Below are positions 1-8,057 of a stretch of DNA of 64,000 nucleotides, piece by piece. The notes beneath the pieces are model-generated. The model searched no databases, was not told the origin of the DNA, and saw only the letters and a program-made list of their open reading frames with translations. The translations under genes were made by a program, and so were the position numbers. Each line of letters begins with the position of its first letter. The first letter of the stretch is position 1. Source of the DNA: Actinomadura chibensis NBRC 106107 (GTDB lineage: Bacteria > Actinomycetota > Actinomycetes > Streptosporangiales > Streptosporangiaceae); contig NZ_BCQP01000001.1 of NCBI RefSeq assembly GCF_001552135.1, forward strand, positions 62,001 to 126,000, in the 5' to 3' direction.

Positions 1-410
1 GCGGGGCGCCCGCGACGCCGCAGCCGTCCGGGGCGCCGCCGCAGGGGCAGCCCGCGTCCCCGGCGCCGCCCGCCTCGACCGCGCCGATCGGCCCGGTCAT
101 GGACGGCGACGGCATCACCTACCAGCTCGTCCAGCGGGACGAGGGCTACTTCGAGGGCCGGTTGGTCATCACCAACCGCACGGACAAGCCCATGAAGGCG
201 TGGCGGCTGACGTTCCGCACCCCCGGCGCGGACGTGAAGAACATCTGGGGCGCGCGGCTCGTGCACGGCGGCGCGACCGCGGAGATCAGGAACCTGGACG
301 GCGCGCCCGCGATCCCGCCGGGCGGCACCTGGGACGTCCAGTTCGGCGCGGCGGGCGCGACGGCCACGCCGAAGGGCTGCAAGCTGAACGGGAAGCCCTG
401 CGGCTTCTGA
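1..410 (+). CDS. C-terminal part of a secreted or membrane protein with a CBM2-like domain (5' end outside window)
   Basis: The reading frame is open from base 3, so the gene starts upstream of the window and the ATG at 99 is probably internal. The first 30 or so visible residues are a Pro/Ala/Gln-rich linker. About 100 residues follow with the look of a small beta-sandwich of the CBM2 (cellulose-binding) type: regularly spaced tryptophans and a closing motif CKLNGKPC. The protein encoded at 32517-33371 ends in the same way (CVMNSRPC) after a similar domain, so the two are probably paralogous surface proteins. Sugar binding is inferred from fold resemblance only; no catalytic domain is visible. 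Confidence 0.6.
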   Translation, partial: GAPATPQPSGAPPQGQPASPAPPASTAPIGPVMDGDGITYQLVQRDEGYFEGRLVITNRTDKPMKAWRLTFRTPGADVKNIWGARLVHGGATAEIRNLDGAPAIPPGGTWDVQFGAAGATATPKGCKLNGKPCGF

Positions 411-486
411 CCCTCGCCCCGCGCTGAGCCTGCACCGTGCCGGGCGCGTCCCGGGCGTGTCCGGGGCAAGGGCTAGGCTCTCGACC

Positions 487-1254
487 ATGCGTATCGCCAG
501 GTTCGCCACCGACGACGGCATGTCCTTCGGCGTGGTGGAGGAGAACACCGTCGCGGCCATCGCGGCCCACCCGTTCGGTGACTTGACGTTCACCGGGGTG
601 CGGCTGCCGCTCGCCGACGTCCGGCTGCTCGCGCCGATCCTGCCCAGCAAGGTCATCGCGATCGGGAAGAACTACGCGGACCACGTCCGCGAGATGGGCC
701 ACGCGGCGCCGCCCGCCGAGCCGGTGCTGTTCGCCAAGCCGTCCACCGCCGTGATCGGGCCGGGGGAGGCGGTCGCCTACCCGCAGAAGCTGTCCGAGCG
801 GGTCGACTACGAGGGCGAGCTGGCGGTCGTCATCGGCCGGATGTGCCGCGAGGTGCCCGCGTCCCGCGCCGCCGAGGTCATCCTCGGGTACACGTGCGCG
901 AACGACGTCACGGCCCGCGACCTCCAGGCGAAGGACGCCCAGTGGACGCGCGCCAAGGGCTTCGACACCTTCTGCCCCCTCGGCCCGTGGATCGAGACGG
1001 AGGCCGACCCCGCCGACCTGGCGATCACGACGTCCGTGAACGGCGAGGTCAAGCAGGACGCCCGCACGTCCCTGCTGCTGCACGACGTCCCGGCGCTGGT
1101 CGAGTACGTCAGCCAGGTCATGACGCTGCTGCCCGGCGACGTGATCCTCACCGGCACCCCGGCCGGGGTCGGCCCGCTGGAGATCGGTGACGAGGTGACC
1201 GTCACGATCGAGAACGTCGGGAGCCTGACCAACCGCGTCATCGCCCGCGACTGA
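487..1254 (+). CDS. Fumarylacetoacetate hydrolase (FAH) family protein
   Basis: The 255-residue product belongs to the FAH superfamily, metal-dependent enzymes that hydrolyse, isomerise or decarboxylate acylpyruvate-type substrates, often in aromatic degradation. Typical signatures are visible: AIGKNYADH near residue 60, DYEGELAVVIG near 110 carrying metal-ligand acidic residues, and GDVILTGTPAGVG near the C-terminus. I chose ATG 487 because the protein then begins MRIARF, the usual family N-terminus; an in-frame start 30 bases earlier only adds a non-conserved extension. No catabolic partner genes adjoin it, so the substrate cannot be told. Confidence 0.88.
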   Translation: MRIARFATDDGMSFGVVEENTVAAIAAHPFGDLTFTGVRLPLADVRLLAPILPSKVIAIGKNYADHVREMGHAAPPAEPVLFAKPSTAVIGPGEAVAYPQKLSERVDYEGELAVVIGRMCREVPASRAAEVILGYTCANDVTARDLQAKDAQWTRAKGFDTFCPLGPWIETEADPADLAITTSVNGEVKQDARTSLLLHDVPALVEYVSQVMTLLPGDVILTGTPAGVGPLEIGDEVTVTIENVGSLTNRVIARD

Positions 1255-1298
1255 CGACCGCGCCGACGACCGCGCCGACGACCGAGGGGGGACGCGCC

Positions 1299-1934
1299 AT
1301 GGCGTTCAGCGGCTTCACCGACGAGGCGTTCGCGTTCTACGAGGGGCTCCAGGCCGACAACACCAAGTCGTACTGGACGGCCCACAAGGACGTCTACGAA
1401 CGCCACGTGCGCGAGCCCCTCATGGAGCTGTGCGCCGAGCTCGAGGACGAGTTCGGCGCCGTCAGGCTCTTCCGCCCGTACCGCGACGTCCGCTTCAGCA
1501 AGGACAAGACGCCCTACAAGACGCACCAGGGCGGGCACACGAGCGAGGGCTTCTACCTCCAGATCGACGCCGACGGGCTGATGGCGGCGGGCGGCATGTA
1601 CGCGCCGACGCCCGACCAGCTGCGCGCCTACCGCGAGGCCGCCGGGTCCGAGACGTTCGGCGGCGAGCTCCAGGCCATCGTGGACGACCTCCGCTCCGCC
1701 GGGATGGAGATCGCGGGCGACCGGCTCAAGACCCGTCCGCGCGGCACCCCCGAGGACCATCCCCGGCTCGACCTGCTGCGGCACCGGTCGCTCTACGCCC
1801 GCGAGGGGTGGCCGGCCGACCCGTGGATGGCGACGCCGGAGGCGGTGGCACGGGTCCGCGAGTCGTGGCGGCGGCTGCGCCCGCTGGTCGAGTGGGGGCG
1901 GCGGCACCTCGGCCCGCCCGACTTCACCCGCTGA
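1299..1934 (+). CDS. DUF2461 domain-containing protein
   Basis: The 211-residue protein matches the DUF2461/TIGR02453 family, whose molecular function is unknown. Family-like stretches include an N-terminal FYEGLQADNTKSYW region, the block RLFRPYRDVRFSKDKTPYK, and a later GGMYAPTPDQL segment. It follows the FAH gene by 44 bases on the same strand, preceded by a GAGGGGGG ribosome binding site, and may be cotranscribed with it. No signal peptide or membrane segment is present, so it should be cytoplasmic. Confidence 0.85.
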   Translation: MAFSGFTDEAFAFYEGLQADNTKSYWTAHKDVYERHVREPLMELCAELEDEFGAVRLFRPYRDVRFSKDKTPYKTHQGGHTSEGFYLQIDADGLMAAGGMYAPTPDQLRAYREAAGSETFGGELQAIVDDLRSAGMEIAGDRLKTRPRGTPEDHPRLDLLRHRSLYAREGWPADPWMATPEAVARVRESWRRLRPLVEWGRRHLGPPDFTR

Positions 1935-1998
1935 CGCCGTCCGGGCCGCCTCCCGGCCGCCCGGTTCGAGACGGCGGGACGCGGTCGCGGGAACCGTT

Positions 1999-2027
1999 TT
2001 GGTCGCGGTCCCGGCGTCCTGTAAGCT
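1999..2027 (+). promoter_or_regulatory. Probable promoter of tRNA-Gln/tRNA-Glu
   Basis: TTGGTC at 1999-2004 and TAAGCT at 2022-2027 are separated by 17 bases, a good match to the vegetative actinobacterial promoter. The predicted start lies about 45 bases before the tRNA-Gln gene. Confidence 0.6.
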
Positions 2028-2078
2028 CATCGAGGCGCGAGCGACCCGCTGGAAACGGCGAGGTCGTCCGTACCTCCC

Positions 2079-2150
2079 TGGGGTATGGTGTAATCGGCAG
2101 CACGAGTGATTCTGGTTCACTTAGTCTAGGTTCGAGTCCTGGTACCCCAG
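2079..2150 (+). tRNA. tRNA-Gln (CTG)
   Basis: The 72-base cloverleaf has a 7-bp acceptor stem (TGGGGTA with TACCCCA), discriminator G, a T loop TTCGAGT and anticodon CTG in the loop TTCTGGT. The CCA end is not encoded. It is the first of three closely spaced tRNA genes. Confidence 0.93.
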
Positions 2151-2175
2151 CTGCGTCCGCTCACCACGGACACAC

Positions 2176-2248
2176 GCCCCCGTCGTCTAGTGGCCTAGGA
2201 CGCCGCCCTCTCAAGGCGGTAACGGCGGTTCGAATCCGCTCGGGGGTA
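2176..2248 (+). tRNA. tRNA-Glu (CTC), copy 1
   Basis: A 73-base cloverleaf with acceptor GCCCCCG pairing with CGGGGGT, anticodon CTC in a 7-base loop, and T loop TTCGAAT. CCA is not encoded. It lies 25 bases after tRNA-Gln and is probably cotranscribed with it. Confidence 0.93.
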
Positions 2249-2376
2249 CGCCCATGACCTTCCTCCCGGTGGCCCCTGGCGGGCCCGGGGAGTGGGAAAT
2301 GGGTCGAGGCGGAGAAAGACCGTCCAGTACAGTGGTGGAAGCCGGAGCGGGAGACCGCGAAGGCGCGCACAGTCCG

Positions 2377-2449
2377 GCCCCCGTCGTCTAGTGGCCTAGG
2401 ACGCCGCCCTCTCAAGGCGGTAACGGCGGTTCGAATCCGCTCGGGGGTA
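2377..2449 (+). tRNA. tRNA-Glu (CTC), copy 2
   Basis: This 73-base gene is identical to the tRNA-Glu copy 128 bases upstream. A TACAGT hexamer at 2328-2333 may be the -10 box of its own promoter. CCA is not encoded. Confidence 0.93.
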
Positions 2450-2499
2450 CACATTCCTTTTCCCCCTCCATCGTCATGGCCCCGCATTAGGGTGCCCGC

Positions 2500-3291
2500 A
2501 TGAAGATCGAAATGGTGGAGAGGCTCGCCCCGTTCCGTGCCGCCGCGCTCGCGCGCGGCATCCCGCCCGCCGACGTGGAGCGGTGGATCGGCACCGCCCG
2601 GCCGTGCGCGACACTGGCCCGGCACGGCGACGGTCCGGTCGTCGGCGTCCTCGGCGGGCCGTTATCGCTCCCGCCCGAGGCCCCCGACCCCTGGTACCCC
2701 CTCGTCGCCGCGATCGACCTCGCCGCCCTGCCCGCCGACGCGACGGACCTGCCGCTCCCGCCCGACGGACGGCTGCTCCTGTTCGCCTATCCCGATACGG
2801 AGTCGGGCGGCAGCGCCGTGTACGTCCCGGCGGGAACGGCCGTCGAGGAACGGAAGCGCAACCCCTACTTCGAGGCCGAGGCGTACGCGGACGTCACCGC
2901 CGCTTTCCCGCAGGGCCCGCTGCACCTGTCCGTCGACGTGTCGCTTCCGTACCACTGCTGGGTGGAGGTCCCCGACCCTCCCTACGTCGAGCCCCTCCCC
3001 GGCCATCCCCGTTCCGAGGAACTGCGCGACGCGTGGCTCGACACGGCCGACGAGATCGCCGGACGGGGCGCACTGCAGATCGGCGGATACGCCTCCGACG
3101 AGTGCGCCGACATCGACCCCGTCCTCCCGGCGGACGAAGCGCGCCAGGCCGACGACTGGGTCCTGCTCGCCGACTGGTACACCGACATCAAGGGACGGGA
3201 GGGCGCGACCGTCCACTGGGCCGTCCGCCGGTCCGACCTCGCCGCCCGCCGCTTCGACCAGACCGACGTCACCGTCTCCTGGAACCCCTAG
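2500..3291 (+). CDS. DUF1963 (YwqG-like) protein
   Basis: A 263-residue soluble protein with features of the DUF1963/YwqG family: a PLSLPPEAPDPWYPLVAAIDL stretch near residue 55, a later HCWVEVPDPP segment, and near the C-terminus the family-typical IGGYASDECADIDP and WVLLADWYTD blocks. The biochemical role of the family is not established. The gene begins 50 bases after the second tRNA-Glu. Its codon use is typical of the neighbourhood. Confidence 0.8.
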   Translation: MKIEMVERLAPFRAAALARGIPPADVERWIGTARPCATLARHGDGPVVGVLGGPLSLPPEAPDPWYPLVAAIDLAALPADATDLPLPPDGRLLLFAYPDTESGGSAVYVPAGTAVEERKRNPYFEAEAYADVTAAFPQGPLHLSVDVSLPYHCWVEVPDPPYVEPLPGHPRSEELRDAWLDTADEIAGRGALQIGGYASDECADIDPVLPADEARQADDWVLLADWYTDIKGREGATVHWAVRRSDLAARRFDQTDVTVSWNP

Positions 3292-3319
3292 CCCTCCTGG
3301 AACCCTGGCCCGAACGCTT

Positions 3320-3721
3320 TCATGGACCGGACGCCGGGCCGCGCAGGTCCCAGCGGTTCCCGGCGATGTCGAGGAAGACGGCGACCTCGCCGTAGGGCTC
3401 GGTGCGCGGCGCGGTGACGAACTCGACGCCCGCCGCCGCCATGCGCCGGTGCGCGGCCTCGAAGTCGTCGACGTCGAGGAAGAAGCCGACGCGCCCGGCG
3501 ACCTGGGCGCCGACGGCGGCGGCCTGCCGGTCGCCGTCCGCGCGGGCCAGCAGGATCCCCGTCTCGGCGCCCGGCGGCCGGACGACGACCCACCGCTTCG
3601 GACGGCCGTCGTTGGTCAGCGAGGGCGAATCCTCGACCAGCTCGAACCCCAGGGCACCGGTGAGGAAGTCGATGGCGCGGTCGTAGTCGTCCACGACGAT
3701 CGTGATCAGGGCGAGTCGCAT
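3320..3721 (-). CDS. VOC family (glyoxalase/bleomycin-resistance fold) protein
   Basis: The 133-residue protein has the two beta-alpha-beta-beta-beta modules of the vicinal oxygen chelate superfamily: MRLALITIVVDDYDRAIDF at the start, ETGILLAR in the middle, and a second module with DVDDFEAAHRRM, ending in FLDIAGNRWDL, where the usual metal ligand (D-P-x-G-N-x-x-E/D) would sit. The family includes glyoxalases, dioxygenases and antibiotic-binding proteins, so substrate is unknown. It is convergent with the DUF1963 gene. Confidence 0.85.
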   Translation of the reverse strand: MRLALITIVVDDYDRAIDFLTGALGFELVEDSPSLTNDGRPKRWVVVRPPGAETGILLARADGDRQAAAVGAQVAGRVGFFLDVDDFEAAHRRMAAAGVEFVTAPRTEPYGEVAVFLDIAGNRWDLRGPASGP

Positions 3722-3805
3722 CTCCGGGTCCCCCCGTCCGGCGGAGGCCCATTCTCGTTCACGTCCTGTCCCGGTGAACGCCGCCCGGCGGGGAATGGTC
3801 CGGTC

Positions 3806-4507
3806 GTGGGGTGGAGATCGTACGGCTCACTGGCCGCCGTCATGGTGCTGGTCACGCTCGACGTCATGGCCGACGGCCCGCTGCGGCAGCTCGACCACGC
3901 CGTCCACGGGTTCTGCGACGCGCACGTGCGGGGCCGCGCGCTGGAGTTCACGCGCGGCGTCAGCAAGCTCGGCCAGCGCGGGTACCTGGTGCGGGTCATC
4001 GTCCCGCTGTCGGTGCTGGCGGCGGTCCGTCGGCGCTCGCCGCGCTACCCCGTGCTGAGCATCGCGATCGCGTACGCGCTGTCGCTGTCGCAGACGGGGC
4101 TGAAGTCGGTCATCCCGCGCTCGTTCCCGTACGGGGACGTGGACGTCGTCGGACGGTACGGCGACGCGTACCCGTCCGGTCACACGCTCAACGGTTTTCT
4201 GCTGGTGTGGGTCGTCCTCGAACTGCTCGCCGCCGCCCTGCCCGCGGTGGACGGCGTCCTCCCGGCACGCCGCCGCCACCGCGCCGCCCTGGTCGCGGGC
4301 GTCGTCACGGCGGCGGCGCTCACGGTGTCGGACCAGCACTGGCTGACCGACGTCCTGTTCAGCCTCGCGCTCGGACCCGTCCTGCTGGCGTGGCTGGTCG
4401 CGGCGGCTCCGTTCGAGCGGCGCCGACCTCTCGCGGCTCCGCTGCCGAGCGCCGCGCGGGCCACCACGACCGAGGCCCCGCGTCCCGGGCCGGAGCGGGG
4501 ACGCTGA
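3806..4507 (+). CDS. PAP2-family phosphatase, integral membrane
   Basis: A protein of about 233 residues with several membrane segments and type 2 phosphatidic acid phosphatase motifs: YPSGHTL (motif 2, catalytic His) and HWLTD (motif 3, nucleophilic His with Asp three residues on). The first motif is only loosely recognisable around KSVIPRSFP, and the arginine expected six residues before the motif 3 His is not evident. Such enzymes dephosphorylate lipid phosphates such as undecaprenyl or phosphatidylglycerol phosphate at the membrane. I chose GTG 3806 because it keeps the first hydrophobic segment whole; ATG 3842 is an alternative. Confidence 0.8.
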   Translation: MGWRSYGSLAAVMVLVTLDVMADGPLRQLDHAVHGFCDAHVRGRALEFTRGVSKLGQRGYLVRVIVPLSVLAAVRRRSPRYPVLSIAIAYALSLSQTGLKSVIPRSFPYGDVDVVGRYGDAYPSGHTLNGFLLVWVVLELLAAALPAVDGVLPARRRHRAALVAGVVTAAALTVSDQHWLTDVLFSLALGPVLLAWLVAAAPFERRRPLAAPLPSAARATTTEAPRPGPERGR

Positions 4508-4566
4508 CGCACCGGACGGAGGACGCGTCCACCGGCAGCGCCGCCTGCGCTTGACGTCGCGGCCGC

Positions 4567-5241
4567 TCAGCGGGACAGGACGCGGCCGTCGCTCAGCGTG
4601 ATCACCTCGTCGGCGTGGTCGGCGGCGGACGGGTCGTGGGTGACCATGACGATCGTCTGGCCCATCTCGTCCACGGCGCGGCGCAGCAGGGCGAGCACCC
4701 CGGCGCCGGAGCGGGAGTCGAGGTTGCCGGTCGGCTCGTCCGCGAAGATCAGCTCGGGCCGGCCGGCGAGGGCGCGGGCGCAGGCCACCCGCTGCCGCTG
4801 CCCGCCGGACAGCTCGGCCGGGCGGTGCCCGAGCCGGTCCCGGAGCCCGATTGCGTCGATCACCTCGTCCAGCCGGGCGCGGTCGAGCGAGCGCCCGGCG
4901 ATGTCGGCGGGAAGCGTGATGTTCTCCAGCGCGGTCAGCGTCGGGACGAGGTTGAACGACTGGAACACGAAGCCGATCCGGTCGCGGCGGACCTTGGTGA
5001 GGGCCCGGTCGCCGAGCTCCGTGATCTCTATGCCGCCGACGTGGACGCGGCCGGAGTCGGCGGCGTCCAGCCCCGCCATGACGTGCATCAGCGTCGACTT
5101 GCCCGAGCCGGACGGCCCCATCACGGCGACGAAGCGCTCGCGGGGGATGGCGACGGTCACCGCGTCCAGCGCGGTGACGCGGGTGTCGCCCGTCCCGTAG
5201 GTCTTGCGCACGTCCTCGGCGCGCGCTGCGAACTCTGTCAC
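4567..5241 (-). CDS. ABC transporter ATP-binding protein, LolD/MacB type
   Basis: The 224-residue protein is a complete ATPase subunit: Walker A GPSGSGKST, Q-loop VFQSFNLVPTLTALEN, signature LSGGQRQRVACARAL, Walker B LIFADEPTGNLDS and H-loop VTHDP. The GNLDS ending and length match ATPases that work with FtsX-type permeases in lipoprotein or antimicrobial-peptide export. GTG 5241 is preceded by AGAGGGGC at good spacing. No FtsX/MacB permease lies on either side; the downstream gene is a PAP2 phosphatase on the other strand. Its partner must be encoded elsewhere or the gene is displaced. Confidence 0.9.
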   Translation of the reverse strand: MTEFAARAEDVRKTYGTGDTRVTALDAVTVAIPRERFVAVMGPSGSGKSTLMHVMAGLDAADSGRVHVGGIEITELGDRALTKVRRDRIGFVFQSFNLVPTLTALENITLPADIAGRSLDRARLDEVIDAIGLRDRLGHRPAELSGGQRQRVACARALAGRPELIFADEPTGNLDSRSGAGVLALLRRAVDEMGQTIVMVTHDPSAADHADEVITLSDGRVLSR

Positions 5242-5419
5242 GTCCGTGCCCCTCTCATTCGTCGTACTCGATTGCAGCGGACGGGGCGGCGCGCGCGGCA
5301 GCGCACAACGGACGGGCCCGCCGCCGAAGGTCGCGGGCACGGCGCGACTTTCGGAGGGGGCGCGCGTCGGTTGGCTGAGCACGGCGTATGTGGTCAACTA
5401 AAATCACTCAGAGAGGGGC

Positions 5420-5878
5420 ATGATGCGGGAGCGCTTGCACGAGGTGTCTCCGGGAGCGTCGCTCGCGGAGAAGGTCGAATGGCTGATCCAGAACCTGTGG
5501 CCCGCGGACGCGGAGCCGCCGCGCAACAACGTGGACGCCGCCGCCGCCGTCGCGCGCGCCACCGGGGAGGACATCTCGTCCACCACCGTGTGGAAGCTGC
5601 GCACCGGACGGCAGGAGAACCCGCAGCTTAAGACCCTCACCGCGCTCGCCACCTTCTTCGGTGTGCCGATCGGGTTCTTCGGCTTCCCGAGCGAGGCCGA
5701 GCCGATCGGCGAGGACCTCACGCTGAAGGCGATCCGCCGGGACGTCGAGAGCGGCGTCATCCGGCCCGAGGTGCTGCGCGCCCTCGTCGACCTGTCGCCG
5801 GAGGCCCGCTGGGTCGTGGACGAGATGATCCTGTCCGCCGCCGCGGCCGACCGGCGCCGGAACCGCCTGGACGGCTAG
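5420..5878 (+). CDS. EspR-like helix-turn-helix regulator
   Basis: A 152-residue DNA-binding protein. Residues 15-75 form an XRE-type HTH typical of actinobacterial EspR relatives (STTVWKLRTGRQENPQ as recognition region, then LATFFGVPIGFF). The C-terminal 70 residues (ALVDLSPEARWVVDEMIL) resemble the dimerisation part of EspR, a nucleoid-associated regulator of secretion genes in mycobacteria. It is divergent from the ABC ATPase; TAAAAT at 5399-5404 could be its -10 box. ATG 5420 and ATG 5423 are both possible starts. Targets cannot be deduced. Confidence 0.82.
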   Translation: MMRERLHEVSPGASLAEKVEWLIQNLWPADAEPPRNNVDAAAAVARATGEDISSTTVWKLRTGRQENPQLKTLTALATFFGVPIGFFGFPSEAEPIGEDLTLKAIRRDVESGVIRPEVLRALVDLSPEARWVVDEMILSAAAADRRRNRLDG

Positions 5879-5961
5879 CCCGGCCGCCGTCCCCCAGGTT
5901 TCCGGGGTGCCTGATCAGGTAGAGGACGGGTGGAACAGGTGACCCGTACCCCGGAGGGGCA

Positions 5962-6306
5962 ATGGCGCCGTACCTGGTCGTCCTCTCGGTCGTGGGGCTG
6001 GTCGCGGCGCTCGTCGCGGCCGTCTACGCCGTCTCGTACGCCCTGACGCCGCCGGGGGCGGAGGCCGGGCCGTACCTGTCCGGGGGGCGTCCGGCCGAGC
6101 ACGCGGTGTCGCGGTACCACGTGCGGTGGTACGCGGTGTCGATGGTCTTCCTGGCCTTCGACATGGAGATGGTCTTCATGTACCCGTGGGCGCTCGTCGT
6201 CGCGTCCGTGGGGGTGAAGGCGGTCGTCGAGATGTTCCTCTTCCTCGGGCTGATCATGGTCGGCGTCCTGTACGCGTGGCGCGAGGGGGCGCTGCGATGG
6301 GCCTGA
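5962..6306 (+). CDS. nuoA: NADH-quinone oxidoreductase subunit A-like membrane protein
   Basis: This 114-residue protein opens the complex I-like operon. It has three membrane segments and the key NuoA signature FDMEMVFMYPWA, with the acidic pair of the FDxE motif intact. The loop after the first helix, normally carrying a YECG motif that contributes to the quinone region, reads PYLSGGRPAEHA, so the conserved cysteine is missing. A GGAGGGGC ribosome binding site precedes ATG 5962. Its end overlaps the next start by 10 bases, implying coupled translation. Confidence 0.88.
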   Translation: MAPYLVVLSVVGLVAALVAAVYAVSYALTPPGAEAGPYLSGGRPAEHAVSRYHVRWYAVSMVFLAFDMEMVFMYPWALVVASVGVKAVVEMFLFLGLIMVGVLYAWREGALRWA

Positions 6307-7187
6307 GGGGGGTCGCGAGGGAGGTCGCGAGGGGGTTCGCGGCGCCGCGCCCGTTCGTCGTGTCGGCGGCGGACGGGACGGCCGACCGGCTCGCGGTGGA
6401 GGCCGAGCTGCGGCGGCGCGGCTGGCGCCCGGCCCTCTCCCCGGCGGAGACGGGGACGCTCGTGGTGTGCGGCACGCCGGGGGCGGCGCTGGCCGAGGCC
6501 GTCGAGACCGTGTGGCGGGACATGCCGGAGCCGCGCGTCCGCGCCTCCGCCGATCTCGAAGGCGTGGAAGGTCCGCCCAGGGCTCCGCTGGAGTTGGACG
6601 ACGTCCCGATGGCCGACCGCGCCGACGACCGCGACGGGCTGCGGCTGGACGTCCTGCACGTGCCGCTCGGCCCCGTCCTCGCGGACTGGCCAGCCGGGTT
6701 GCGGGTCGACCTGGTGTTGCAGGGCGACGTCGTCCAGGACGCGGAGGCCACGGCGGTCGACACGGCGGACGGCTCGTTCTGGCGCGGGCGCCCGGCCGCG
6801 TCCCGGCTCGACGGCCTCGCCCGGCTGCTGCGCGTCGCGGGCTGGGACGCGGCGGCCGAGCGGGCGGCGGTGCTGCGCGACGACGCGCTGTCGGGCGCCG
6901 TCCCGGACCGGACGCTCGCGCGGCGCTTCCGCCCGTTCGCGCGCGGGGTCGGGCGTTCGCGCCTCCTGCGCTGGATGACGCGCGACGTCGGCGGCGTCCG
7001 CGAAACGCTCGACACCTGGCTGCGCGACGTCGGGGCGGCGCTCGAAGGACGGGACGTCCCGCCGCGCCCGCCGTGGCGCGCGGCGCTCGACGCCCTCCCG
7101 GCGTCCCTCGCCGGAAGGGAACTGGGCGAGGCGCGGCTCATCGTGGCGAGCCTCGACCCCGACCTCGGGACGGCCGCCGATGGTTGA
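6297..7187 (+). CDS. Degenerate NuoB/NuoD-like subunit of an orphan complex I-like operon
   Basis: The 296-residue soluble protein sits where nuoB-C-D would be. Residues 50-90 read like NuoB (TLVVCGTPGAALAEAVETV then WRDMPEPRV, compare the NuoB DQMPEPR stretch), but the cysteines binding cluster N2 are absent and the protein has only one Cys. Residues 115-150 (VPLGPVLADWPAGLRVDLVL then QGDVVQDAEA) resemble the start of NuoD. The rest is Arg-rich helical sequence I cannot assign. It may be a redox-dead connector between membrane arm and a partner. ATG 6297 lies inside nuoA; the stop overlaps nuoH. Homology is judged by eye only. Confidence 0.7.
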   Translation: MGLRGVAREVARGFAAPRPFVVSAADGTADRLAVEAELRRRGWRPALSPAETGTLVVCGTPGAALAEAVETVWRDMPEPRVRASADLEGVEGPPRAPLELDDVPMADRADDRDGLRLDVLHVPLGPVLADWPAGLRVDLVLQGDVVQDAEATAVDTADGSFWRGRPAASRLDGLARLLRVAGWDAAAERAAVLRDDALSGAVPDRTLARRFRPFARGVGRSRLLRWMTRDVGGVRETLDTWLRDVGAALEGRDVPPRPPWRAALDALPASLAGRELGEARLIVASLDPDLGTAADG

Positions 7188-8046
7188 GGTGCTCGTCCTC
7201 GGCGCCCTCGCGGTGGCGGCGGCGTCGCTGAGCGGGACGCTCGCCGGGCGCCCGGCCGCCGCGCCGCTCCGGGAGGCCGCGCGGCTGCTGACCGCGCAGC
7301 GCCGCCGGACCGTCCGGGCGGACGTCCCGCTGACCAGGATCGGCGTGGTCACGCTGCCGCTGGCGGCGGCGCTCGCCGCCCTGGTCGTCCCGTTCGGCGG
7401 GCGCGCCGCGCTGTCGACGTCGGTCGGCGTCGTCTGGTTCAACGCGATGGAGGTCGTGGCCTGGGCCTCGGTGTGGCTGGTCGGGTGGGGCGTCAACTCC
7501 GCGTACGCGCTGGTCGGCGGGTACAGGTTCGTCGCGCAGGGGCTCGCCTACGAGCTGCCGCACATGTTCGCGCTGATCACGGCGTCGCTCGCCGCGCACT
7601 CGCTCGACCTGCGGGTGATCGGCGGCGCGCAAGGCGGCCTCTGGTACGCGGTGTGGATGCCGGTCGCGTTCGCCGTCTACCTGGTCTCCGCGCTGGCGAT
7701 GGCGTTCTGGGGGCCGTTCGGGCATCCGCTCGGCGCGGACCTCGCCGGGGGCGCGGCGCTGGAGCTGTCCGGCCCCGACCGCCTGGTCCTCCTCGCCGGG
7801 CGGTACGGGCTGCTGGCCGTGGCGGCGGGCGCCGCCGTCCCGCTGTTCCTCGGCGGGGGCGCCGGGCCGCTGCTGCCGGGCTGGCTGTGGTCGCTGGTGA
7901 AGACGTGCGCCGTCCTGTCCCTGCTGGTGTGGACGAGGCACGGCCTGCCGGTCCTGCGCATGGACAGGTTCATGACGGCGGCGTGGACGGTCCTCATCCC
8001 CGCCGTGCTGCTGCAGATGTTCGTCGTCGCGATCGTCGTCGTCTGA
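7180..8046 (+). CDS. nuoH: NuoH-like (complex I subunit 1) membrane protein
   Basis: At 288 residues this NuoH homologue is shorter than usual (about 330 or more). The family segment YALVGGYRFVAQGLAYELPH is present, with about eight membrane helices. Two quinone-channel signatures have decayed: the N-terminal GPNRxGPFGxLQPLADG block is replaced by AAPLREAARLLTAQRRR, and the acidic loop PFDxPExExELVxGY reads GPFGHPLGADLAGGAALELS. It could anchor the NuoB/D-like protein without binding quinone in the usual way. Start overlaps the preceding gene by 8 bases. Confidence 0.85.
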   Translation: MVEVLVLGALAVAAASLSGTLAGRPAAAPLREAARLLTAQRRRTVRADVPLTRIGVVTLPLAAALAALVVPFGGRAALSTSVGVVWFNAMEVVAWASVWLVGWGVNSAYALVGGYRFVAQGLAYELPHMFALITASLAAHSLDLRVIGGAQGGLWYAVWMPVAFAVYLVSALAMAFWGPFGHPLGADLAGGAALELSGPDRLVLLAGRYGLLAVAAGAAVPLFLGGGAGPLLPGWLWSLVKTCAVLSLLVWTRHGLPVLRMDRFMTAAWTVLIPAVLLQMFVVAIVVV

Positions 8047-8057
8047 GGAGGAGGTGG

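Noticed and set aside
2176..2449. Tandem tRNA-Glu copies as a phage attachment site
   Set aside because: No integrase or phage gene lies nearby; identical tandem tRNA-Glu genes are common.
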